Source: Ensifer sesbaniae (GTDB lineage: Bacteria > Pseudomonadota > Alphaproteobacteria > Rhizobiales > Rhizobiaceae). Taken from it: 64,000 nucleotides of DNA. Each line of letters begins with the position of its first letter. Position 1 is the stretch's first letter. A program made the position numbers and the translations under genes. The notes under the pieces were generated by a model that had not been told where the DNA came from, did no database searches, and was given only the letters and a program-made list of their open reading frames with translations. Positions 8,248 through 16,169 of this stretch are shown here, piece after piece. The stretch spans positions 124,001-188,000 of the forward strand of contig NZ_JABEKU010000001.1 in assembly GCF_013283665.1 (NCBI RefSeq). The letters run 5' to 3'.

Positions 8248-9843
8248 ATGGTCACTCAACCCCTCATTCGATTTCACGGCGCCGCAGGCACAGTTACCGG
8301 CTCATGCCAACTGATTGAGCTGGGGGCGACGAGAATTCTGGTTGACTGTGGGCTGTTCCAAGGGTCCAAGACGGAGAAGGAACTTAACTATCGCCCGTTC
8401 CCCTTCGATGTTGACAGCATCGACGCAGTGATCCTGACACATGCCCATATCGACCACTCCGGTCTGCTCCCGAAGCTCGTCAAACTTGGCTACGAGGGGC
8501 CGATCTTCGCGACGCCCGCGACGACTGACCTGTGTTCCGTGATGCTGCCGGACTCTGCCCATATCCAGGAGAGTGAGGTCGACCAACTCAATCGCCGCAA
8601 CCTCAGGCGCGGACGCGGCACCGTGACGCCGATATACACTGCCCGAGACGCAGCGGTGGCGGTCACGCTATTCAGGCAGGTGCGCCTTGGTGTGTGGGAG
8701 AGAGCGGCCGACGGGGTGCGCTTTCGGTTCTGGAATGCGGGCCACCTGCTCGGTTCCGCTTCGGTAGAAGTCGAGCTCGGCACGTCCCCCACTCCCCTCA
8801 GGGTACTTTTTTCGGGTGATATCGGCCCACATCACAAACTTCTTCAATATGACGCGGCCGCACCGACGGGCTGGGATTATGTCGTATGCGAAAGCACCTA
8901 CGGCGATGTCGAGCGGGAAGACGCCAGCGACGAAACCAGGCGGCGCATTTTGCGCTCGGAAGTGACGGAAGCCACCCATCCTGCGGGCGCTTTGATCATT
9001 CCGTCCTTTGCGGTGGAGCGAACGCAGGAACTCCTCACTGATCTTGTCCACCTGATGGACACCGGTAGAATCGCGACTTGTCCGATTATCATCGACTCGC
9101 CTTTGGCGACCCGCGCGAGCGAGATCTTTCGCAGGCACGCCAAGGAACTCGAGAATGGTGACCTGCTCGTCAAGGCCCTGCAAGCCAAGCACGTGCGCTT
9201 TACCGAGACGCCCGAGCAATCGAAAGCGATCGATTTCACCAAGGGATTTCACATTGTCATTGCCGCCAGCGGAATGTGCGAGGCTGGTCGTATAAGGCAT
9301 CGCTTGAAGAATTGGCTCTGGCGGGACGAGGGTACGGTGCTCCTTGTCGGTTACCAAGCCGCCGGCACCTTGGGACGAATTCTTGCAGACGGGGCCTCGG
9401 TGGTGCGCATTCAAGGCGAGGACATTCGCGTGCGCGCACGCATCAGGAAGCTGGACATCTATAGCGGGCATGCCGATGGCAGAGAGCTTGCAGAATGGGT
9501 GCGGTCCCGCGAGCCAATCGGTGCCGGCGTATTCTTGGTGCACGGTGAAGATGCGGCTCTGGATGGGTTGAGGCAACGGCTTCAGACATTCCTGCCGGAG
9601 GACAAGGTGGTTCGTCCGCGTTTGGACGCAGCGTTCCGTTTAGACGTGAAGGGAGCGGTCGAAGTATCCGAAGGCGTCTCCCCACCACGTATCGATCCAC
9701 TTCGCGCAGGGCGGATGGACTGGAACAACGACTTGCAATCACTGGTACTCGACTTGCAAGCGGAACTGGCCAAGGCAGCCGACGACAAAGCACGAGGCGT
9801 GGTCATTCGCCGCGTGCGGCGGGCACTGAATGCGGACGCTTGA
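8248..9843 (+). CDS. Metallo-beta-lactamase/beta-CASP nuclease (RNA exonuclease family)
   Basis: The 531-residue protein has the N-terminal metallo-beta-lactamase fold with LVDCGLFQG and the metal-binding THAHIDHSG motif, then GHLLGSA and FSGDIG, a beta-CASP insertion, and C-terminal motifs including IAASGMCEAGRIRHRL, YQAAGTLGR and SGHADGRELAEW. These are features of Ysh1/CPSF-like bacterial RNA-processing exonucleases with two zinc ions in the active site. The start at 8248 is preferred because GGAG lies nine bases upstream; an ATG at 8233 is possible and would add five residues. No FixK box lies directly upstream; it follows the OTC-like gene on the same strand after about 100 bp, so read-through is possible. 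RNA turnover in hypoxia is an inference. Confidence 0.88.
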   Translation: MVTQPLIRFHGAAGTVTGSCQLIELGATRILVDCGLFQGSKTEKELNYRPFPFDVDSIDAVILTHAHIDHSGLLPKLVKLGYEGPIFATPATTDLCSVMLPDSAHIQESEVDQLNRRNLRRGRGTVTPIYTARDAAVAVTLFRQVRLGVWERAADGVRFRFWNAGHLLGSASVEVELGTSPTPLRVLFSGDIGPHHKLLQYDAAAPTGWDYVVCESTYGDVEREDASDETRRRILRSEVTEATHPAGALIIPSFAVERTQELLTDLVHLMDTGRIATCPIIIDSPLATRASEIFRRHAKELENGDLLVKALQAKHVRFTETPEQSKAIDFTKGFHIVIAASGMCEAGRIRHRLKNWLWRDEGTVLLVGYQAAGTLGRILADGASVVRIQGEDIRVRARIRKLDIYSGHADGRELAEWVRSREPIGAGVFLVHGEDAALDGLRQRLQTFLPEDKVVRPRLDAAFRLDVKGAVEVSEGVSPPRIDPLRAGRMDWNNDLQSLVLDLQAELAKAADDKARGVVIRRVRRALNADA

Positions 9844-9891
9844 GCCGCCGCACAGGCCAGCGACGAAGCGATTCAACCTGGAGCAGGCACG

Positions 9892-10443
9892 TTGGACGAG
9901 ACATCATCAACCGGCGAGCGCCATACGATACTGATCCGCATCGATCAGTTGGCTCGGCTCTTCAATTCGCTTGATCCTACACCTTTCCATGAGCGGGATC
10001 TGGACGAGGACGCCGAGCGCTTCATTGTCGAATGGGCTGAGGAAGCTCCTAAAGATCGAGTAATTGCAATCGTCGTACAGTTGCCTCCAGGGGAAGCCGA
10101 CATGGCGGTCACACGTGTCGTTCAGGACGCGATGCGCTACAATTTCGAAAGCCGCTGCAAGCAAGCCAGTCGCGAGCTGCGTCAACTTCTGAGGGAGGGA
10201 CGGCAAGCATTGTTCATCGGTATTCCGATCCTCGCATTCAGTTTGATCGCAAGTCAGCTTGTGACCAACCTGTCAGGTGAGGGTGCGTTGTCGCGTGTCA
10301 CCAGCGAAAGCCTCGTCATCTTCGGTTGGGTCGCAAATTGGCGGGCGCTCGAGATATTTCTCTACGACTGGTGGCCGATCATGCGAAGGCGCCGGCTCTA
10401 TCGTCGTCTGGCCGCAGCGGAAATCCGGGTACTATCGTTCTGA
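9892..10443 (+). CDS. Conserved hypothetical membrane protein
   Basis: The 183-residue protein begins at a TTG codon with GGAG eight bases upstream. The first 100 residues are soluble and acidic (FHERDLDEDAERFIVEWA). A charged amphipathic stretch (about 85-105) follows, then hydrophobic segments at about 108-127 and 140-158, and a basic tail (MRRRRLYRRL). I do not recognise a named domain. It follows the beta-CASP nuclease gene by 48 bp on the same strand and precedes the DegP-like gene with its own FixK box. A small inner-membrane protein with a cytosolic N-terminal domain is the most that can be said. Confidence 0.65.
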   Translation: MDETSSTGERHTILIRIDQLARLFNSLDPTPFHERDLDEDAERFIVEWAEEAPKDRVIAIVVQLPPGEADMAVTRVVQDAMRYNFESRCKQASRELRQLLREGRQALFIGIPILAFSLIASQLVTNLSGEGALSRVTSESLVIFGWVANWRALEIFLYDWWPIMRRRRLYRRLAAAEIRVLSF

Positions 10444-10458
10444 CATCCTGGTTTTTCC

Positions 10459-10472
10459 TTGATGCGCGTCAA
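10459..10472. promoter_or_regulatory. FixK/anaerobox (TTGATGCGCGTCAA)
   Basis: This is an exact consensus match 52 bp upstream of the protease start at 10525, the usual spacing for class II activation. The site overlaps a spurious in-frame TTG codon, which helps to reject the longer start. Confidence 0.82.
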
Positions 10473-10524
10473 TGCGCGGGTGCACACAGGTGAGATCCTA
10501 ATATCCTTGCCAGGAGTGCAGGAT

Positions 10525-11850
10525 ATGCAGAATTTCCGGAGGTTCATACTTGCCGTAGCGATCTGCGCGTTCGCCGCTTCGTCGACTCCAGCAAGTGGAT
10601 TTGACGCCGATTTCTCTGGCACCTTAGCGCGAGTTAGATCTGCGGTTGTCGGTATCAGCAGCACCGCCAACCGCATACTGACGAACGAACTGCTGGACGA
10701 TGCGAACGTGCGAAAGATCCTGGGCCTCCCGGATGGTGTTCTTATCGTGCAAAGCGGTGCTACCGTCACGGGCTCCGGCGTGATCATCGACAGCGAGCAC
10801 GGTTACATCGTCACAAACAGTCATGTGATCGCCGATGCCGACGACATCGTGGTGACGCTAAAGGATGGCCGTGTTTTGCAGGCCGAAGTTGTGGGCAGTG
10901 ATGCGCCAACTGATCTTGCTGTGATCAAGATTGGTGCACCGGGCCTGGTTGCCCTTGACTGGGGGCGTTCATCCGGTCTGAAGGTTGGCGATTTTGTGGC
11001 TGCCATCGGCAGTCCGCTCGGCTTGGAACAGACCGCAACTTTTGGGATCGTAAGTGGTCTGGGGCGGTCCGGTCTCGGTATCGATGAGTACGAGGACTAT
11101 ATTCAGACTGATGCAGCCCTCAACCCCGGAAACTCTGGTGGGGCGCTTGTCAACGCAACAGGCGAGCTCCTGGGCGTGATACGCGGGGTGCCGCCACCGA
11201 ATGAAGGCGCCCAGGGTATTGGTTTTGTCATTCCATCCGAGTTCGCGTCCAAAATCGTTCGCGCTCTTGTTAAGGACGGCGAGGTCCGGCGCGGATGGCT
11301 TGGTGTTTCAGTCACTCTTTCGCAGGCAGATGTGGGCGCGACGCAAAATCTGGTCGTTGACCGGCTGGTCTGCAATTCGGCGGCCGAGAGGCAAGGGGTG
11401 AAGCTTGGCGATGCCGTGACAGCACTCAACGGCCACGCGGTCTCGACCGAGGCCGCTTTCAAGAATGCAGTCAGCCTGCTGGCGCCCGATGCCCGCGTCA
11501 TCCTGGACATCCGGCGCGGTGGAAGGGTGCAGAGATTGGAGTTGACGCTTGCCGATCCCGGTAGCGTGCAAAGCGCTCCGGTCCATCGCGCTTTGGAAGC
11601 GGTGACCCTTGGCTTGCCTGTTTCATCACGTTCGCGCGCGTGCACGCCAAACGGACCGATTTTTCTGGAGGTACCATCCGACAGCATTGCATACGCCGCT
11701 GGCCTCCGGACGGGTGACTATCTGACCTCGATCAATGGCGAGCCGGCCATCTCGGCGGCGCAAATTCAAGACCTGTTGGACGCGTCTGATGGTAAGATTT
11801 CGCTCGATATCTTGCGCGCAGGTACAGCCTATCGAATCGAGGCTGATTAG
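10525..11850 (+). CDS. Periplasmic DegP/HtrA-type serine protease with two PDZ domains
   Basis: The 441-residue protein has a signal peptide (about 1-26), a trypsin-like domain with His (IVTNSHVIADAD), Asp (APTDLAVIKI) and Ser (ALNPGNSGGAL), a PDZ domain from about residue 255 (GWLGVSVTLS) and a second, shorter PDZ at the C-terminus (DSIAYAAGLRTGDYLTSING). The family degrades or refolds damaged envelope proteins. The start at 10525 has AGGAG eight bases upstream, and the FixK box precedes it. The site-2 protease gene follows after 63 bp. A DegS-like cascade with that protease is conceivable, although no anti-sigma factor gene is adjacent. Confidence 0.88.
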   Translation: MQNFRRFILAVAICAFAASSTPASGFDADFSGTLARVRSAVVGISSTANRILTNELLDDANVRKILGLPDGVLIVQSGATVTGSGVIIDSEHGYIVTNSHVIADADDIVVTLKDGRVLQAEVVGSDAPTDLAVIKIGAPGLVALDWGRSSGLKVGDFVAAIGSPLGLEQTATFGIVSGLGRSGLGIDEYEDYIQTDAALNPGNSGGALVNATGELLGVIRGVPPPNEGAQGIGFVIPSEFASKIVRALVKDGEVRRGWLGVSVTLSQADVGATQNLVVDRLVCNSAAERQGVKLGDAVTALNGHAVSTEAAFKNAVSLLAPDARVILDIRRGGRVQRLELTLADPGSVQSAPVHRALEAVTLGLPVSSRSRACTPNGPIFLEVPSDSIAYAAGLRTGDYLTSINGEPAISAAQIQDLLDASDGKISLDILRAGTAYRIEAD

Positions 11851-11913
11851 GCGCATCTCTTTTCTTTGCTATGCTCGGGGTCAGTTCACGGATTATTAGA
11901 ACGAGAGAACGTC

Positions 11914-13026
11914 ATGCAATGGTCCTTCAAACTTGGCTCCGTCGCGGGGACCGAAATCCGCGTGCACGTAACATTCGCCCTGCTGCTCGTTTGGATCTGG
12001 GTCATGCACTACCGGATCGGGGGCCCGCCGGCTGCCTGGGAGGGAGTTGCCTTCGTCATCAGTGTTTTTCTCTGTGTGGTGCTTCATGAGTTCGGGCATA
12101 TTGCCGCTGCTCGCCACTTTGGCATCAAGACACCGGACATCACTCTCTTGCCGATTGGGGGCCTTGCGCGGTTAGAGCGCAACCCAACCAAGCCGCTCGA
12201 AGAATTTGTGATTGCCATTGCGGGACCGCTGGTCAATGTCGTGATTGCTGGTCTCGTCATCATAGTCGTCGGAGGCGCACTGGGCTGGGAACAACTGCTG
12301 TCGCCGCAGGACCCCCGCGTCGATTTCCTGGCGCGGCTCGCGGGCGTCAATATCTTTCTGGTCGTATTCAACATGATCCCCGCCTTCCCGATGGATGGCG
12401 GGCGCGTCCTCAGGGCAATTCTAGCCTGGCGTTTGTCATGGACGCGCGCCACCACGCTTGCGGCTCACACCGGGCAAGCCATTGCCTTGGCAATGGGAAT
12501 TTTTGGTGTCTTCTTCAACCCATTGCTTATCCTGATTGCCATCTTCGTCTATCTCGCGGCGGAGACAGAAGCGCAAGGCAGCGAACTTCAGGCAATCTCC
12601 GCCGGCACGAGCGTCTCTGACGTGATGATTACCGACTTTGCGACGCTCGGGCCCCGGGCCTGTGTCGGCGAGGCCGTAGAGCTCCTGCTTGCGACGAGCC
12701 AGAGCGAGTTTCCCGTCTTGAACGAGGCGGGCCGGTTCGAAGGACTGATGACGCGCGAAGGCATAGTCCAGGCGATGAGAGAAAGGGGTGCTGGCGCGCC
12801 CGTGATCACGGTGATGCGTCGCGACATCCCCACGGTGGATGGTCAGTCTCCGATCGACGCGAGCGTGAGGCTCATGCAGGAAGCAAGCACGTCGGCTGTG
12901 CCTGTAGTAGATCACAACCAACGAGTTGTCGGCCTCATGAATTACGAAACCATCGGGGAACTGCTGATGCTTCGCAACGCTGATGGGCGCTTTCGGCCGG
13001 GCGGTCGCGTGCGCCGCTCGCGCTAG
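11914..13026 (+). CDS. Site-2 protease family zinc metalloprotease with CBS pair
   Basis: The 370-residue integral membrane protein has about six hydrophobic segments in its first 215 residues, the catalytic HExxH motif in VVLHEFGHIAAARHFG, and the second metal motif in NMIPAFPMDGGRVLRA. A CBS-domain pair follows (about 230-350; VSDVMITDFATL and VITVMRRDIPTV), which in the SpoIVFB-like group binds nucleotides and tunes activity. The start at 11914 has a GAGAG-type site. It is probably co-transcribed with the DegP-like gene from the FixK promoter at 10459. Adenylate sensing is known for the family but not shown here. Confidence 0.88.
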   Translation: MQWSFKLGSVAGTEIRVHVTFALLLVWIWVMHYRIGGPPAAWEGVAFVISVFLCVVLHEFGHIAAARHFGIKTPDITLLPIGGLARLERNPTKPLEEFVIAIAGPLVNVVIAGLVIIVVGGALGWEQLLSPQDPRVDFLARLAGVNIFLVVFNMIPAFPMDGGRVLRAILAWRLSWTRATTLAAHTGQAIALAMGIFGVFFNPLLILIAIFVYLAAETEAQGSELQAISAGTSVSDVMITDFATLGPRACVGEAVELLLATSQSEFPVLNEAGRFEGLMTREGIVQAMRERGAGAPVITVMRRDIPTVDGQSPIDASVRLMQEASTSAVPVVDHNQRVVGLMNYETIGELLMLRNADGRFRPGGRVRRSR

Positions 13027-13075
13027 AGCATTCTGCTTTCAAGTGGTATCGCTTGAAAGCAGAAAGATGCTCTAG
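13023..13075. repeat. Long inverted repeat/hairpin after the site-2 protease gene
   Basis: Left arm CTAGAGCA plus TTCTGCTTTCAAG (13023-13043) pairs with CTTGAAAGCAGAA (13052-13064) and TGCTCTAG (13068-13075), with an 8-base loop and a 3-base bulge. It overlaps the stop codon. It may terminate transcription, or be a mobile palindromic element of the kind common in rhizobia. Confidence 0.75.
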
Positions 13076-13144
13076 AATCAAAGTGCTAGGGCATCCTTTG
13101 TGCATTCACATGAACGCACGGCGCTATAGGCACACAATTGCTGT

Positions 13145-13336
13145 CTATCGCTCGACGACTGCGACCCCTTCCGCGATGCGGTCACTTGAATAAAGAATGA
13201 CCCTCTCACCCGAAACCATCCCGTCGCGGATCTCCACTTCCAGGCTGTTGCGCTGCCCCACAAGGACTGTTTTTTGATCGGGCGTGGCCGTTCTTAGCGA
13301 TGAAAACCACCCATTTGCCCCTTTGCCGGAACATTG
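13145..13336 (-). pseudogene. C-terminal remnant of an HlyD/RND membrane-fusion (efflux adaptor) gene
   Basis: On the minus strand one frame gives FRQRGKWVVFIAKNGHAR. After a one-base frame change a second frame gives KTVLVGQRN, VEIRDGMVSGERVIL and YSSDRIAEGVAVVER, then a TAG stop at 13147-13145. Together these form the C-terminal beta-barrel/MP domain of an RND-type periplasmic adaptor. The 5' end of the homology stops at the palindromic repeat that begins at 13339, and no partner pump gene remains. The fragment is both frameshifted and truncated, so it is not expected to be functional. Confidence 0.7.
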
Positions 13337-13338
13337 CG

Positions 13339-13443
13339 CCTACAGCGCCGCGCGTCTTTTCAGACGCGCAAAGGTCGCTGTAGGACTTTGATTTTCTGCA
13401 TGTCTTCGCCCTTAAATCGAGGTCGATTTAAGGAGACATGCAG
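13339..13443. repeat. Composite palindromic repeat (two hairpins)
   Basis: The first palindrome runs from CCTACAGCG (13339-13347) to CGCTGTAGG (13376-13384), with inner arms GCGCGTCT/AGACGCGC. The second runs from CTGCATGTCT (13396) to AGACATGCAG (13443), with inner CTTAAATCGA/TCGATTTAAG. This two-hairpin layout resembles an interspersed extragenic repeat I recall from Sinorhizobium genomes. It marks the breakpoint of the HlyD remnant. Confidence 0.75.
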
Positions 13444-13548
13444 TAGTGGCAGTTTGAGCACCTGGCCCTCCAAAAGGATGATCTGAACCATCCCTTGTGC
13501 CGCTCTGTGATTACGGGCGCCAGACGTCACGCTAACGCCGTCCACGCC

Positions 13549-13992
13549 TTAATTAGAGAAGTATCTTTCGATGTCCGCGACTTCGAATTTGACCAGATCT
13601 TTTGCCAGTTCCGCAGTAACCACGGACCGCGCACGGGGGTCGAGCTGCCTGCGCAGCTGGCCAAGTACGCGCGGGGGCGCAACAAGCACGAGATTCTTGA
13701 TGTCCTCGTCGCGTGCGAGAGCCGATAGTTTGCCTGCAATGTTGGCGACAAATCGTTCTTCGGCCTGTTCGTGCCAGTCGGTCTGCTCAACCTTGCTTCG
13801 TGCGCTGCCGGCCGACTGATGAACCCTGCCCTCGCGATCGCTTCCCATCATTCGCGTCGGTGGTTCAAAGTTTACGATGGAATCCATCGTAATAAAGTTG
13901 AGGCGTTCGGCATCCCCCGCATTGCGTATGACAAGGGCGCGGCCCCCGTCGCATGCGAAAACCCAGCAATCGTGCGGAATTCTCGGCTTCAT
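13549..13992 (-). CDS. Host-attachment family protein (baeRF-like)
   Basis: The 147-residue protein contains the WVFACDGGRALVIRN start and the C-terminal VLVAPPRVLGQLRRQL and AKDLVKF segments typical of the family named for Agrobacterium plant-attachment mutants, which is distantly related to archaeal release-factor-like proteins. The molecular role is not established. The start is preceded by an AAAGGG site. The usp gene at 14037 lies 44 bp upstream on the same strand, so the two may form one unit. No FixK box was found directly in front. Confidence 0.75.
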   Translation of the reverse strand: MKPRIPHDCWVFACDGGRALVIRNAGDAERLNFITMDSIVNFEPPTRMMGSDREGRVHQSAGSARSKVEQTDWHEQAEERFVANIAGKLSALARDEDIKNLVLVAPPRVLGQLRRQLDPRARSVVTAELAKDLVKFEVADIERYFSN

Positions 13993-14036
13993 GACTGTGC
14001 CCTTTCTGCCTAGGAACGTCTGGGATATTCATCCGT

Positions 14037-14867
14037 TCAATGCGCCATCAAAATCGGTAATTTCGCCTCCTTGAGCATGGATTTCGTGACACCTCCGAGG
14101 ATGAGCTCCAGCAGTTTGGAATGCCCGTAGGCACCCATGACAATCATATCGGCGTTGATGTCCAGTGCATGCCGCTGCAGGGTGTCGGTCACGAAGCGGC
14201 CCGCGCTCGGCAGGGTCTCGACCGAGACGTTGACGCCGTGGCGCGCGAGATAAGTCGCGATATCGGCTCCCGGCTCGTCGCCGCTCACTCTCGACGCGGC
14301 AACCGGGTCGACCATTGTGACGTGAACGGACTGAGCCAGCTTCATCATTTCGAGCGCTTCCCTTGCGGCATGCGCTGCGCTCGGGCGCGAATCCCACGCC
14401 AGCAGTATCGTCTTCGGTCTCAATGTTGCGTTCGCGTCACGAGGGACGAACAAGACGGGCCGTCCCGCTTGGAAAAGCCCACCGCTGACTACCTGCGACT
14501 TCAAGTCGTCGTTCGCGAAGACCCCCGGGCCGGCCACGACCAGATCCGCGTAGACGGCTCTTTCGCCGATGTCGTAGGCGGGGCCTGCGACTTCCGCATA
14601 TATGCTGTCGACATCAAACGACAACTCGGCCGTTGCGAGGCGCTCGCGGATCTTGACAATGCGCTCGGAAAGTTGCTGCAGGTTGCGCTCGCGCACTTCC
14701 AGCCAGCTCGGCGATAGCGTCTGGTAGCGCCCGGTAGGCACGGGCGCCATAGCAACGAGAAGGGCGCTGAGATGAGCGCTCACCTCGCCGCCGAGTTTCA
14801 TCGCCGTCTCCAAATCTTCGGCGCTTTCATGCTCGCCGAGCACGTTCAGAATTGTCTTGAATGACAT
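14037..14867 (-). CDS. Universal stress protein with two tandem Usp domains
   Basis: The 276-residue protein carries two UspA-like halves (about 1-145 and 150-276). The second ends with the ATP-loop-like sequence VMGAYGHSKLLELILGGVTKSML, near the G-2x-G-9x-G(S/T) nucleotide-binding pattern. The start has an AGGGAGGA site. It lies 79 bp downstream of hsp20 on the same strand, so it may be read from the FixK box at 15614. Such tandem Usp proteins accumulate in stress and hypoxia; the exact function is unknown. Confidence 0.85.
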   Translation of the reverse strand: MSFKTILNVLGEHESAEDLETAMKLGGEVSAHLSALLVAMAPVPTGRYQTLSPSWLEVRERNLQQLSERIVKIRERLATAELSFDVDSIYAEVAGPAYDIGERAVYADLVVAGPGVFANDDLKSQVVSGGLFQAGRPVLFVPRDANATLRPKTILLAWDSRPSAAHAAREALEMMKLAQSVHVTMVDPVAASRVSGDEPGADIATYLARHGVNVSVETLPSAGRFVTDTLQRHALDINADMIVMGAYGHSKLLELILGGVTKSMLKEAKLPILMAH

Positions 14868-14946
14868 GATTTCCTCCCTTTTCTACTTTCTACGCGCAGC
14901 GCTCCGCAGAGTGCTTGAGCTCATTGCGGAGCGGGGCGCTCGAGCG

Positions 14947-15474
14947 CTAGGCGGCGTTCACCTGGATCTTGCGATCGTTCTGTTGAGCCTCCTTGGTCTT
15001 TGGCAGGGTGATTGTCAGTACGCCTTTCGAGAAGGTCGCTGCAATCTCGTCGGCCTTCACGCCCTCAGGCATTCTGAAGGCGCGCTGGAATGAGCCGTAA
15101 CGCCGCTCCGACAGCACGTACTCTTTGTCTTTTTCTTCTTTAACTTCCTGCTTTTCCCCGCGGATTGTCAGGTTTCCGTTGGATACCTTCACCTCGATAT
15201 CCTTCTCGTCGATCCCTGGCAGCTCAGCGGTGATCTCGTAGCTTGTCTCCTTTTCCACGAGATCGACGGCCGGTGCGATTGCCCAAGTCGGCAAGAGAGA
15301 TGCCCGCTGAACCTGAGCCGGCCCGAAGGGGAGCCGCCAGAAACTCGGCGTGAAGTCGTCGAACAGGCGGTCGATTTCGGCCCGAAGGCCTTCAAAAGGC
15401 AACCACGACTCCGGACGGGAACGAGCTGTCTTTTCGTCTTGCTTGATGGGAAGTTTGGTTGCTGGCTCAGCCAT
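14947..15474 (-). CDS. Small heat-shock protein, Hsp20/alpha-crystallin family
   Basis: The 175-residue protein has a variable N-terminal arm (about 1-70), an alpha-crystallin domain (about 75-165: PAVDLVEKETSYEITAELPG, GNLTIRGEK, ERRYGSFQRAFRMP, GVLTITLPK) and a short tail. It acts as an ATP-independent holdase. The start at 15474 has AAAGGAG; a longer frame to 15675 would run through the FixK box and is rejected. The box at 15614-15627 predicts a transcript start near 15579, giving an unusually long leader of about 105 bases. Confidence 0.92.
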   Translation of the reverse strand: MAEPATKLPIKQDEKTARSRPESWLPFEGLRAEIDRLFDDFTPSFWRLPFGPAQVQRASLLPTWAIAPAVDLVEKETSYEITAELPGIDEKDIEVKVSNGNLTIRGEKQEVKEEKDKEYVLSERRYGSFQRAFRMPEGVKADEIAATFSKGVLTITLPKTKEAQQNDRKIQVNAA

Positions 15475-15613
15475 GACTGGTTTCTCCTTTGAATGGACGT
15501 GGGCGTGCGGCCGGCGACACGTGAGAGAGCCGATCTTCCGATCCTTCCTCTGCGGCCTGGTGCCGCCCGACCAGCAGACTTCGCAATTAGACCGCGTTCT
15601 CGAAGGCAGCGCA

Positions 15614-15627
15614 TTGACGCCCGTCAA
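15614..15627. promoter_or_regulatory. FixK/anaerobox (TTGACGCCCGTCAA)
   Basis: This exact match lies 139 bp upstream of the hsp20 start, farther than the other boxes. On the minus strand TCTAAT near 15591-15586 could be the -10 element. Confidence 0.75.
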
Positions 15628-15826
15628 AGGTCGTGTGTCGCTGCTTTGACGCAGCGCGACGCGAGGCATTGCCAATCATGTCGTTATTGAAAAGTGGCCA
15701 GCGCTCCGGTATTTCGTCGATTGCGGCATCGATTCCGTCACGCCCAACAGTTTCGTCGCGGTAAAACGGACGATCGCCGCCGCGGAGCGACGCACGAGAC
15801 AAGGTAGAGATTGAGGCAAGCCAGCT

Positions 15827-16147
15827 TCATTCCTCGGCCTCGAGCTGTTCGGCTGCCACAAACAGGAGCGCGCGCATTTTCTCCTGCAGCATTCCCTTAT
15901 CGGCCGCCACGTTAGCTGCACGGAGGTCACCGAGAACCTTCAGCAAGACATCATCGTCTCCCGGCTCTGTTTGACCGGCCGTGATCACCTCTTCCACATA
16001 GGCCGACGTGTCTGCGCGTCCGATAACTTGGGCCGCCCATTTCGCCAGAATGCGATTACGCCGATCTCGAACCCTAATTGCCCTTTCGAAATCGAGAAAG
16101 TACTTCTCTTCAAGGGCCTTTTCGCGTTCGTTCAGTGCCGTCATCAT
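15827..16147 (-). CDS. DUF1476/F1-ATPase zeta-subunit family protein (ATPase inhibitor paralog)
   Basis: The 106-residue protein opens with LNEREKALEEKYFLDFERA and RRNRILAKWAAQVIG, matching the alphaproteobacterial zeta subunit (typical pattern FDEREKAFE then ARRNKLLGLWAAE). The zeta subunit of Paracoccus binds F1-ATPase through its N-terminus and blocks ATP hydrolysis. This copy lies 22 bp behind groEL with a GGAG site, so it should be made with GroEL under FixK control. It is diverged from the housekeeping form, so it may be a condition-specific inhibitor. The family is clear; the role in hypoxia is an inference. Confidence 0.82.
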   Translation of the reverse strand: MMTALNEREKALEEKYFLDFERAIRVRDRRNRILAKWAAQVIGRADTSAYVEEVITAGQTEPGDDDVLLKVLGDLRAANVAADKGMLQEKMRALLFVAAEQLEAEE

Positions 16148-16169
16148 GGTGCTCCGATGTGTTGGGAGG

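Noticed and set aside
10459-10524. Longer N-terminus for the DegP-like protein from a TTG at 10459
   Set aside because: It would translate the FixK box itself. The ATG at 10525 has AGGAG and is followed directly by a signal peptide.
13360-13545. 61-codon minus-strand frame
   Set aside because: It is largely translation of the palindromic repeat at 13396-13443 and has no clear ribosome-binding site.
15475-15675. Longer N-terminus for Hsp20
   Set aside because: The added 67 residues are low-quality Arg/Ser-rich sequence and cover the FixK box. AAAGGAG precedes the ATG at 15474.
15587-15802. 71-codon minus-strand frame between the zeta-family gene and hsp20
   Set aside because: It starts at a TTG without a ribosome-binding site and runs across the hsp20 FixK box. 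Parts look protein-like, so it could be a relic, but I cannot support it as a gene.
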